Made by a program: the position numbers and the translations under genes
The notes under the pieces: model-generated
What the model was told of the DNA's origin: nothing
Databases searched by the model: none
The model's input: only the letters and a program-made list of their open reading frames with translations
Part shown: positions 44,872-53,314 of the stretch, piece by piece
Numbering within the stretch: position 1 is the stretch's first letter
How the letters are laid out: each line of letters begins with the position of its first letter
NCBI RefSeq assembly: GCF_030247185.1
Contig: NC_080571.1
Coordinates: forward strand, 10,546,631-10,610,630
Source: Malaya genurostris
Taxonomy: Eukaryota > Arthropoda > Insecta > Diptera > Culicidae
Reading direction: 5' to 3'
Length of the DNA: 64,000 bases

Positions 44872-46009
44872 ATTCGATGATGAATTTGCCTAAGGCGTTG
44901 ATTTGATCTAACCGCGTTCTGCAGTTTCGTAGTTTTGTTGTCATTGTTTCAAAAATGACGATCAGTTGTTCAGCAGAGAATAAATCACCAGACTCATCCT
45001 TTGCTTGTGGTTGATTATTGCCCCATCCAGGAGGGATTTTTGAGGAAGATTCTTTTTGTGATCCAGCGGCTGAATCTTTTGGATTGCTGCGAGGAAGTGG
45101 CGGCAAATTCGGAATATCCCTCTTCGGTGGGAAATTAACTTCATCCTTCTGTGGAACATTCTTGCGCGTTGATTGTTTGCGGGACGCCTGTTGTCGAATT
45201 TTTGTGAACTCAGCACGTTTGGGACACGATTTACTAGTAGATGGATGGTCGCCATCACAGTTCACACATTTTACAGCGATGTCATCTAGTAGGCAATCGT
45301 TGGTATTGTGTGGTTCGGCACATTTCCCGCACCGACTTTTCATGTGGCAATTCCTCGCTCCATGGCCGTAGTTCAAACAGTTCGTGCACTGTGTGACATC
45401 CCGATGTACCGGTTTATACTTTTGCCATTCGATGATTATGTGAAATAACGATTTAATCGTTTTCAGTTGACTCATGGTGATGGAGCCCTTCTCCAGATGA
45501 ATCAGGTACAGTTGATCTCTAAACTTTTTGTCCGTATTATGGCGCTTCATTTTAAATACCATCAAAGGCTTTAGTCCAGCCTCCGACAGTGCCTGCTTTA
45601 GTTCGGCTTCCATCATGTCGGGTAGTCCTCGAAGTACAACCTTCATAGGTTTGTTGGCGGCAATATCGTGTGTGAAGTATTCCGCTTTTGTCTGCTTCAG
45701 ATAGCATTCCACTCCTTTGTAGTGGTTCAAAGCCGGAACAGTTATTTTGTAGCCTTCAGTACATAAACGGATTGTTGCCTGTAGTCCTTTGCTGATCAGT
45801 GTGTTGAAATCCGAGCGTAGAGTTGGTGGGAAGCCCTTCAGGTAGAAAGGCGGCATTTTTTCCTTCTTCTGCAGTTCCTCTTCGACATCTACTGGCAGAT
45901 CAGCATATTGGTTTTTACTCAGCAAACGGTCGTTTACCTGTACATCACTTGGCTTCAGACGCTTAGCATCCTTTGGATCCTTCTCGGATCTATGGCGGTT
46001 TTTACCCAT
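44861..46009 (-). CDS. Jockey-clade ORF1: gag-like RNA-binding protein
   Basis: The 382-residue basic protein starts MGKNRHRSEKDPKDAKRLK. Residues about 50-130 hold PPFYLKGFPPTLRSDFNTLI and the YFTHD segment; residues about 140-210 form an RRM-like fold typical of this clade (MKVVLRGLPDMMEAELKQAL). Three zinc knuckles follow: CTNCLNYGHGARNC, CGKCAEPHNTNDC and CVNCDGDHPSTSKSC. A Pro/Ser-rich linker and a C-terminal segment (SAEQLIVIFETMTTKLRNCR) end the protein. It would coat element RNA and escort the ribonucleoprotein to the nucleus. The ATG lies about 100 nt from the element 5' end, consistent with a short leader that also holds the internal promoter. The frame is intact. Confidence 0.93.
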   Translation of the reverse strand: MGKNRHRSEKDPKDAKRLKPSDVQVNDRLLSKNQYADLPVDVEEELQKKEKMPPFYLKGFPPTLRSDFNTLISKGLQATIRLCTEGYKITVPALNHYKGVECYLKQTKAEYFTHDIAANKPMKVVLRGLPDMMEAELKQALSEAGLKPLMVFKMKRHNTDKKFRDQLYLIHLEKGSITMSQLKTIKSLFHIIIEWQKYKPVHRDVTQCTNCLNYGHGARNCHMKSRCGKCAEPHNTNDCLLDDIAVKCVNCDGDHPSTSKSCPKRAEFTKIRQQASRKQSTRKNVPQKDEVNFPPKRDIPNLPPLPRSNPKDSAAGSQKESSSKIPPGWGNNQPQAKDESGDLFSAEQLIVIFETMTTKLRNCRTRLDQINALGKFIIEYAI

Positions 46010-46189
46010 AGCTTGGGTAGGTAGACAACTGCGAATAAAAAATAAAACAAAATCGAAATTAGTCGTAGTAGGTTATTCGTCTATCCACATCGAGTGTTAG
46101 ATGACGAATTAAAGCAGAAATGCATTTGGGCATATATTTATAGATTCCTTTTCGTGCTATAGTTCATACTGCGCAAATTGGACGAGATT

Positions 46190-46400
46190 ATGAGATCATT
46201 CACTGCGACTGTCATTGGCTTGTGAAAACATAGGTTAATTAAAGCCAATAGTTAAATTATATAAATTCATCAACAAATGACTGATCTATTAACGTTCAAA
46301 GTTATAACACAAAAAGGTTACGCGGCTATTTTATAAACTTTTGATTGACCCCCGGCCCCGTATAGTGAAGAATAAGGCATTTTTAATGCCAAAAAACGCG
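46190..46400. repeat. Interspersed repeat shared with the window start
   Basis: Ordered similarity to 51-290 (see that entry). It lies between the Jockey element and the mariner, and ends near TTTTTAATGCCAAAAAACGCG, after which GTGATTGGGACCACTGTGC begins. The latter word also occurs inverted near 40201-40220. Confidence 0.5.
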
Positions 46401-46439
46401 TGATTGGGACCACTGTGCGATGATGCAGAACGCAGTGGA

Positions 46440-47583
46440 CATCCAAATGAGGCAGTTATACCAGAAAACATGGAAAAAATCCATCGTTTTGAATTATCGA
46501 AAAGTGAGGATGCGTGAGTTAGCTGACATCGTAAAGATATCAAAAGAACGTGTTGGCTTTATATTGCATGAGCATTTGACTTTCCTCACTGTTGACCAAA
46601 AAAAAACGTTCTCGTTTGATGATTCTGAGCAGTGTTTGGTCATGTTAAAATGTAACAAACAGGATTTTTTGCGTTGATATGTGTCAATAGATGAAACATG
46701 GATTCATCACTTCACTCCGGAATTAAAACGATCGTCATCTGAGTGGACAGCAACTGGTGAACCTCGTCCAAATCGCTCGAAACAAACACGACAATCGGCT
46801 GAAAAGGCAATGGCCTCGGTATTTTGGGATTTGCGTTGTGTAATATTTATTGACTATCTTGGAAAAGGAAATACTGTTACCAGCGAATATTACATAGCGT
46901 TATTGGAGCGTTTGAAGGCTGAAATTGCAAAGAAACGACCGGATACGGTAAAGAAAAAATTTTGGTTTCATCAAGACAACTCACCGTCCGCCAGGGGCGG
47001 GCCCCCGGGGATGTTGGCCGCGGCCGACAGTTGGAACAATCCTGAAAGCCATATCAAGATAAACGATGGTCGGACAGAGAGCTATCTAGAACCGAACGGA
47101 CCCAATTTGTGGCCATCTGCCGGAATTGACCCCCGGAGGGTGTTTTTCCGCGACAATCACAACTCTAGATAGGTAAAGATAAAGTTAAAGATAAATTGTG
47201 AGATAACAAATTGTAATTTAGAAATTCCCTTCCCTCCCCCACTCCACATAATATCACACCCCCCTCACTTTTGGATACAAACCCGGCAAACGACCAAAAT
47301 TACGTTAAAGTCAAGTCGGGTATAAATAAACAATATAAAACAACAGCTCACCGAGTCACCAGCCAATTGGAATAATGGCAAAACTACCTGAATTGAACTT
47401 CAAAATGCTCCCACATCCACCGTATTCACCAGATTTGCCTCCCAGCAACTACTGGCTGTTCGCAGACCTGAAAAAATGCTCACCGATAGAAAGTTTCGCA
47501 CGAATGAAGAGGTTATCGCTGAAACTGAGGCCTATTCTGAGGCAAAAGATAAATCGTTCTACAAAAGTGGTATGGAAATGTTA
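46440..47583 (+). pseudogene. Mariner transposase remnant (mauritiana subfamily)
   Basis: The frame contains MRELADIVKISKERVGFILH (second helix-turn-helix). After a stop near 46678 it continues with YVSIDETWIHHFTPELKRSS (first catalytic Asp), the SEWTATGEPRPNRSK linker, MASVFWDLRCVIFIDYLGKG (second catalytic Asp) and FWFHQDN. The insertion follows. Beyond it comes MAKLPELNFKMLPHPPYSPD with the third Asp expected in SPDLPPSNYW. The N-terminal DNA-binding domain is missing. The motifs fit DD34D mariners, and IDETW-HH with TATGEP-P fits the mauritiana subfamily. It cannot be active. Confidence 0.87.
46987..47346 (+). mobile_element. 360-bp insertion in the mariner, with 7-bp target duplication
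   Basis: CTCACCG occurs at 46980-46986 and 47347-47353, and removing the insert restores the mariner reading frame. The insert starts with a GC-rich part that is open for about 60 codons (ends GIDPRRVFFRDNHNSR, stop at about 47172). It continues with a 170-bp A+T-rich part ending ATAAACAATATAAAACAACA. This looks like the extreme 3' end of an ORF2 plus 3' UTR, that is, a 5'-truncated LINE copy. The clade is not recognised. Confidence 0.6.
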
Positions 47584-47701
47584 GAGCAGCGCTGAAATGA
47601 TTGCGTTACTTTTGATGAAGATTGAGTTTATGAATAAAGTTAAAATTGAACCAAAAAAATGGTATTCTCTTTGTTAGGCCCGGGACTTTTAAGCCCATAT
47701 G

Positions 47702-48238
<537 letters not shown>

Positions 48239-48239
<1 letters not shown>

Positions 48240-48250
48240 GGCGCAGTCGT
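48239..48250 (+). promoter_or_regulatory. Primer-binding site (TGGCGCAGTCG)
   Basis: TGGCGCAGTCG follows directly on, or overlaps by one base with, the 5' LTR end. The same word is the tRNA-Ser primer site in 17.6 and 297 elements. It primes minus-strand cDNA synthesis. Confidence 0.85.
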
Positions 48251-48396
48251 TCGGATTGTAGTGCGGTTTTTTAAGTGATTTCTTTCGGCACGAAGAGCCA
48301 TCCCCGAGTGTACATCGGTGATTAGTGAAGAGATCCAGAAGAAGCTGCACCGGACCCATCATCTAGTTAACAGCGAGAGAATATCGCAACCTAACC

Positions 48397-48402
48397 GTAA
48401 GT
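48397..48402 (+). promoter_or_regulatory. Predicted splice donor for env mRNA
   Basis: GTAAGT at 48397, in the context ACCGTAAGTAATT, is a near-consensus 5' splice site in the untranslated leader between the primer site and gag. It pairs logically with the acceptor before env at 53313. Confidence 0.6.
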
Positions 48403-48532
48403 AATTTTAATCTTTTAATTAACTATTATCACATAAGTTTAACGCATTTAACATTTCTTAGCTATTGCCTAAAAGTGAGCTATTGACATTGTAGTGAAGT
48501 GAAATTAATTTTAGTTAAACAAATCAGTGAAA

Positions 48533-49870
48533 ATGGAACAGCACATCGCTGCTCTCAATCAACAGATCGCCTCACAGGAGGACGAAATTCAACAATTAAG
48601 AATGGAGCTTCTAGGTGCGTCAGAAGCTGCCCAAGCGGCTCAAGTAGCAGCTGCCGAGGCTAGAACAAATATGCTACCTCGAGCTGCAGGAGATCCCGAG
48701 AGTATTTTAAAATCTCTCCAGACTCCCCAGATCATTCGAGACCTTCCCAGTTTCGATGGAAACCCAATAAAATTGCATTCTTTTATTAGAGCCATTGATA
48801 GTTTAATGCCAACTATCAATAGAGCTGTTGGAACAGATTGCCACCAAGTTTGGATTCAAGCAATTCGAACCAAAATAGTGGGAGAAGCAGACAATATTCT
48901 AGAATTGTACGGTACAAATTTGAATTGGACCGACATAAAGCAAAATTTAATCACACATTATAGCGACCGACGGGATGAGGTGTCTTTGACACGCGACCTC
49001 TTCGCTATTCACCAAGTGAACACTGTAGAAGAATTCTACAGCAAAATCTCGCATGTGGTGTCTCTGTTAGTGAATTTGCTAAACATCAGTGAAGAGCACA
49101 CAGCTGTGAAAGCAGCGAAGAACAATTTTTATCAGCAGCTAGGACTAAAAGTATTTTTGGGAGGATTAAAGGATCCGTTAGGACCAATAATCCGGGCTCA
49201 GGCCCCAACAAATTTAAAGGATGCTCTTCGATTATGCATCGAAGAAGGCAATTACTCTCACACACGAAATAAACCATTTGGCACACCTCCACCAATTCCA
49301 CAAAAGCCAAATTCATCTCCACAATGGCCCATTAAACCGTTTAACAATAGATTACAATTTCCACCATTTTCACAAAAACCCATTCAATTTCCACCACAAC
49401 GACCAATTCAATTCACACAACAAAGACCTTTTCCCTTCCAACAACCACGCTTCCAATTCCCGCAACAACGACCATTTTCCTTCTCACCGCAAGGACAATT
49501 TCAAAATCCCCAACAACGACCATTTCCGTTTCCTCAAAGAGTGACTCAAAACCCACAACCAAAGCCAACTCCAATGGAAGTGGATAGCTCCATTAGAAGT
49601 AGGCAGATAAATTATATGAACCGTCCACATTTTCAAATAGAGGAATTTCCAACAAATTGTGATGATTCCTATTTCTATGATCCCAATGAATATTATTATT
49701 ACGATAATTATAACCAACAATATCAAACTGCGTATGAAAACACTAACGAACCTCCACCAGTCGAAACAAACCCCCAACATTTAGAATCCAATCAAGAAAC
49801 CGATAGCAAGGAAGCCGAAATTGATGATCTAAATTTTCATCAAGTGGCGGCAGACTTTCATCCGACGTAA
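48533..49870 (+). CDS. gag: Errantivirus-like gag
   Basis: The start is the ATG at 48533 in the context GTGAAAATGG; a GTG six bases upstream is in frame but not a likely start. The 445-residue protein opens with a coiled coil (HIAALNQQIASQEDEIQQLR, residues about 3-40). A capsid-like helical core follows, with IIRDLPSFDGNPIKLHSFIR and later LTRDLFAIHQVNTVEEFYSK. The part after about residue 255 is rich in Pro, Gln and Phe, with repeated QQRPFPF/PQRPIQF units, and then Tyr- and Asp-rich. There is no CCHC zinc knuckle, as usual in errantivirus gags. The protein would assemble the particle and bind genomic RNA. It ends in TAA 49868-49870, overlapping pol by 43 nt in the -1 frame. Confidence 0.93.
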   Translation: MEQHIAALNQQIASQEDEIQQLRMELLGASEAAQAAQVAAAEARTNMLPRAAGDPESILKSLQTPQIIRDLPSFDGNPIKLHSFIRAIDSLMPTINRAVGTDCHQVWIQAIRTKIVGEADNILELYGTNLNWTDIKQNLITHYSDRRDEVSLTRDLFAIHQVNTVEEFYSKISHVVSLLVNLLNISEEHTAVKAAKNNFYQQLGLKVFLGGLKDPLGPIIRAQAPTNLKDALRLCIEEGNYSHTRNKPFGTPPPIPQKPNSSPQWPIKPFNNRLQFPPFSQKPIQFPPQRPIQFTQQRPFPFQQPRFQFPQQRPFSFSPQGQFQNPQQRPFPFPQRVTQNPQPKPTPMEVDSSIRSRQINYMNRPHFQIEEFPTNCDDSYFYDPNEYYYYDNYNQQYQTAYENTNEPPPVETNPQHLESNQETDSKEAEIDDLNFHQVAADFHPT

Positions 49871-52800
49871 ATAATTTCATCCCTTACATCGAAATAAACA
49901 CTTCCAAAGGCTTACTAAAATTTCTCATAGACACAGGTGCAAACAAGAATTACATTAGTACCAAGCACGTAAACCTTCAAAAATGCAGATTTACCGAGCC
50001 AACCTCTGTTCAAAATATCAATGGTTGTCATAAAATAAATCAATTTGTTGAATTTAACCCCTTTATTCAGATTCCTGGCACACAAAAATTGAAATTTTAT
50101 ATCTTTGATTTTCATCCTTATTTCGATGGATTAATTGGATACGAGGCGTTACAATTGCTGAAAGCCAATATTCTTACTGCTAGTAACGAACTTCAATTTG
50201 CTTCTGGAAAAATTCAAATGCAACGAAAATATCCTCATTCTCAACGAATACAATTAAACTCTAACGAGACGAAATTCGTAAGCTTTCCTGTTAATATCAA
50301 TAACGGCGATTTCCTAGTATCAGAAGATACTTTTATTTGCAACAATATACTCCTGCACTCAGGCTTGTATAGCGCAGTGAATAGTCGAGCTTGTTTAGCC
50401 ATAACTAATAGTTCGAACGAGTTATCGCGAATCGATATTAGTCAACCCATGGAATTTGAATTAAATAATTTTGAAACCCAACCTTCACCAAAATTTGCCA
50501 AGCCGATAAACCAGCGTTTATTCGATCAATTGCGATTGAATCACCTTAACTCGGACGAAAAATCGAAATTGTTGAACGTCATCAGTAGAAATCAGGGTGT
50601 ATTTTTGTTAGAAGGAGAACACCTTACCTTTACTAACGCAATAAAACATAGCATCAAAACAAAAGATGATTTGCCTATTTACTCCAAATCGTATCGGTAC
50701 CCCTTTTGTCATAAGGAGGAAGTACAAAAACAAATTCTCAAAATGCTTGAACAGGGTATTATAAGACACTCTGTCAGCCCTTGGACTTCTCCGGTTTGGA
50801 TCGTCCCGAAAAAGATGGACGCTTCCGGTCAAAAGAAATGGCGATTGGTAATCGACTATCGGAAGTTAAATGAAAAGACTATCGATGATCGATACCCAAT
50901 CCCGAACATAACCGACATCCTCGATAAACTCGGGAGATGCAATTATTTTTCTACGCTAGACTTAGCATCCGGTTTCCACCAGATCGAAGTTGAAGCATCA
51001 GACATTCCCAAAACGGCTTTTAATGTCGAGAATGGACACTATGAGTTTTTGAGAATGCCCTTTGGACTAAAGAATGCCCCCTCTACGTTTCAGAGAGTAA
51101 TGGACAACGTTCTAAGAGAACACATTGGCCTAAGATGTTTCATCTATATGGATGATATCATCGTTTTTTCAAGTAGTCTTCAAGAACATCTGGATAATTT
51201 GGGAAAAATTTTCGATACACTATCTAGATGCAATATGAAAGTACAATTAGATAAGTGCGAGTTTCTATGTAAAGAAGTTGCATTTTTAGGACACATCGTT
51301 ACTACTGAAGGAGTTAAGCCAAACCCAGACAAAATTAATATTATCAAAAATTGGCCATTGCCAAAGAGCGAAAAAGAACTTAGAAGCTTTCTTGGAATTT
51401 TGGGTTACTATCGAAAATTTATAAAAGATTTTGCGAAAATAGCGAAACCTTTAACAAATTCACTTAGGAAAGGCGAAACCATCATTCATTCTGAAGAGTT
51501 CATTAAATCATTTCAAAAATGTAAAGCAATCCTCACTAGTAATGACATACTCCAATACCCAGATTTTGATAAACCCTTCATTTTAACTACAGACGCCTCT
51601 AATCATGCAATTGGCGCTGTTCTTTCACAAGGACCTTTGGGTAAAGACAAACCCATCGCGTTTGCTTCACGCACATTGAATAAATCTGAAGAGAATTATT
51701 CAACGATCGAAAAAGAACTCTTGGCGATCGTTTGGAGTTGTAAACATTTTCGACCGTACCTCTATGGAAGAAAATTTACGCTCTACACCGATCATAAACC
51801 GTTAACTTACAGTTTGAATTTAAAAGAACCGAATCAAAGATTGATCCACTGGCGTTTAAGCTTAGCAGAATTCGATTACGATGTTCAATACAAACCTGGA
51901 AAACAAAACGTCGTAGCAGACGGATTGTCTAGAGTTGTTCAAGAAATTAACGTTAACGAAAATGAACTATCATCAGATAACGCAACAGTACATTCCGCAG
52001 ACACGGATGATTCCGAATACATTCCGTGTTCAGAAAAACCTTTAAATTATTTCAGTAATCAAATAATCCTTCAAGTTGGCCCCGAAGAAGATAATATTCA
52101 CGAAGAGGTTTTTCCGAGAGTTCATAGAAGAACCATTACAAAATTAATATTTGGTATCCCCCAATTGATAACAATATTTAAAGATTTTATGGACTTGAAA
52201 CGCAATAATTGCATATTGTGTCCCGAAAGTTTGATAAATACGATTCAAATAGTATACAAAAATTACTTTAGTCGATGTAAGACTTTCAAAATTTTCATCA
52301 CGCAGAAACTTTTGGTTGACTTAAAAACCCTCGAGGAACAAAGTGCCACCATTGAACAAACTCATGAATCAGCCCACCGAGGAGTTTGGGAAAACGAAAA
52401 ACAAATATCCAATCGGTTCTACTTTCCAAAAATGAAGCATAAAATTCAACAGTTCATCAAAATTTGCGAAATATGTAATCGAAACAAATATGACCGACAC
52501 CCATACAAAATTAAACTTGGCTCAACACCGAACACGAAAAAACCATTAGAAATAATTCATATTGACATATTTTTAACTCAACCGTACATCTTTTTATCTG
52601 CAGTAGATAAGTTCTCTAGATTCGGAGTATTGATCCCAATAAAATCCAGGAATATAGTCGATGTTAGAAGAGGCCTGCTGAAACTTTTCTCAACCTATGG
52701 TACACCGGAGCTTATCGTAAGTGATAACGAACCTGCATTTCGATCAGCCGACATAAGAGGTATGGTAAATAATTTGAATGTACAGATGCATTTCGTGCCT

Positions 52801-53289
52801 GCTAATCACAGTGAAAGTAATGGTTTGGTCGAAAGATTTCATTCAACAGTTGCAGAAATCTTTCGATGTATAAAGCCCCAGTACAATGACCTTACGCACA
52901 AAGAAATTTTCTTAATTGCTTGTACTTTGTACAACAACACGATTCATTCAGCCACCGGTTTCAAATCGAGAGAGATTTTCTTTGGGCTAAAGGACGAACA
53001 CGAACGGCCTCTTGACATTCAGAAAATGATAGAAAAAAGAGACAACTTCTATGATGAGGTAATTTTGGCAAACGATAAGACACGATCAAAAAATTTATCC
53101 TTCCACAATAAAGGAAGAGAAGAAGCACCTCACATAGCAGACGAAGAAATAGTTTTCAAAAGGATTCAAGGAATCAAAAAGAAAACTAAAGAAAGATTTT
53201 CACCGACTGAAGCTATGGAGGACAAACAAAGAACGATCCTCGATAGGTCCGGCCGGGAAATTCACAAAGAAAACATAAAAAGACTTTGA
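49828..53289 (+). CDS. pol: Errantivirus-like pol: protease, RT, RNase H, integrase
   Basis: The frame has no ATG near its start and is reached by -1 frameshifting from gag. The aspartic protease has LLKFLIDTGANKNYIS (DTGA at 49930-49941). The reverse transcriptase has WRLVIDYRKLNEKT, STLDLASGFHQIEV, FLRMPFGLKNAPSTFQRVMD and YMDD at 51145-51156. RNase H has FILTTDASNHAIGAVLSQ, TIEKELLAIVWSCKHF and YTDHKPLTY. The integrase has an HHCC zinc motif (HESAHRGVW then CEICNRNKYD) and the D-D-E core (HIDIFL, VSDNEPAF, GLVERFHST). The order PR-RT-RH-IN is that of Ty3/gypsy elements. All catalytic motifs are present and there is no internal stop. It ends 25 nt before the env ATG. Confidence 0.95.
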   Translation, partial: SKFSSSGGRLSSDVNNFIPYIEINTSKGLLKFLIDTGANKNYISTKHVNLQKCRFTEPTSVQNINGCHKINQFVEFNPFIQIPGTQKLKFYIFDFHPYFDGLIGYEALQLLKANILTASNELQFASGKIQMQRKYPHSQRIQLNSNETKFVSFPVNINNGDFLVSEDTFICNNILLHSGLYSAVNSRACLAITNSSNELSRIDISQPMEFELNNFETQPSPKFAKPINQRLFDQLRLNHLNSDEKSKLLNVISRNQGVFLLEGEHLTFTNAIKHSIKTKDDLPIYSKSYRYPFCHKEEVQKQILKMLEQGIIRHSVSPWTSPVWIVPKKMDASGQKKWRLVIDYRKLNEKTIDDRYPIPNITDILDKLGRCNYFSTLDLASGFHQIEVEASDIPKTAFNVENGHYEFLRMPFGLKNAPSTFQRVMDNVLREHIGLRCFIYMDDIIVFSSSLQEHLDNLGKIFDTLSRCNMKVQLDKCEFLCKEVAFLGHIVTTEGVKPNPDKINIIKNWPLPKSEKELRSFLGILGYYRKFIKDFAKIAKPLTNSLRKGETIIHSEEFIKSFQKCKAILTSNDILQYPDFDKPFILTTDASNHAIGAVLSQGPLGKDKPIAFASRTLNKSEENYSTIEKELLAIVWSCKHFRPYLYGRKFTLYTDHKPLTYSLNLKEPNQRLIHWRLSLAEFDYDVQYKPGKQNVVADGLSRVVQEINVNENELSSDNATVHSADTDDSEYIPCSEKPLNYFSNQIILQVGPEEDNIHEEVFPRVHRRTITKLIFGIPQLITIFKDFMDLKRNNCILCPESLINTIQIVYKNYFSRCKTFKIFITQKLLVDLKTLEEQSATIEQTHESAHRGVWENEKQISNRFYFPKMKHKIQQFIKICEICNRNKYDRHPYKIKLGSTPNTKKPLEIIHIDIFLTQPYIFLSAVDKFSRFGVLIPIKSRNIVDVRRGLLKLFSTYGTPELIVSDNEPAFRSADIRGMVNNLNVQMHFVPANHSESNGLVERFHSTVAEIFRCIKPQYNDLTHKEIFLIACTLYNNTIHSATGFKSREIFFGLKDEHERPLDIQKMIEKRDNFYDEVILANDKTRSKNLSFHNKGREEAPHIADEEIVFKRIQGIKKKTKERFSPTEAMEDKQRTILDRSGREIHKENIKRL
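49831..49837 (+). promoter_or_regulatory. -1 frameshift slippery heptamer AAATTTT
   Basis: In the gag frame the bases read A AAT TTT, matching X XXY YYZ. The pol frame becomes open at 49828, right after its last stop at 49825-49827, so the heptamer sits at the first possible position of the 43-nt overlap. Ribosomes slipping here would make Gag-Pol. Confidence 0.75.
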
Positions 53290-53303
53290 AATTAATATTT
53301 GTC

Positions 53304-53313
53304 TTTCTTTCAG
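53304..53313 (+). promoter_or_regulatory. Predicted splice acceptor before env
   Basis: The pyrimidine-rich TTTGTCTTTCTTTCAG ends at 53313, one base before the env ATG at 53315. This is a strong 3' splice site consensus. Splicing from the leader donor at 48397 would place the leader next to env. Confidence 0.75.
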
Positions 53314-53314
53314 G

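Larger units (their letters stand above)
41972..46111 (-). mobile_element. Intact Jockey-clade non-LTR retrotransposon
   Basis: The 4.14-kb element lies on the minus strand. It has a 5' leader of about 100 bp, two overlapping ORFs, a 3' UTR of about 210 bp and an 18-nt poly(A) tail (T run 41972-41989). A 10-bp direct repeat AAGCAGAAAT flanks it (41963-41972 and 46112-46121), fitting a target-site duplication. Both ORFs are open along their full length. The lack of an RNase H domain and the ORF1 with three CCHC knuckles place it in or near the Jockey clade. It may be competent for retrotransposition. Confidence 0.92.
46420..47700 (+). mobile_element. Mauritiana-type mariner, 5'-truncated and interrupted
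   Basis: The transposase frame lacks its first part, and no 5' TIR could be found. The 3' end GTTAGGCCCGGGACTTTTAA (from 47674) is typical of a mariner terminus. A 360-bp insertion (46987-47346) splits it. It abuts the (TA)n tract at 47703, and mariner duplicates TA on insertion, so the element may have landed in that tract. Confidence 0.8.

Noticed and set aside
42830..45371. Plus-strand and alternate minus-strand frames across the Jockey element
   Set aside because: They are shadows of ORF1 and ORF2.
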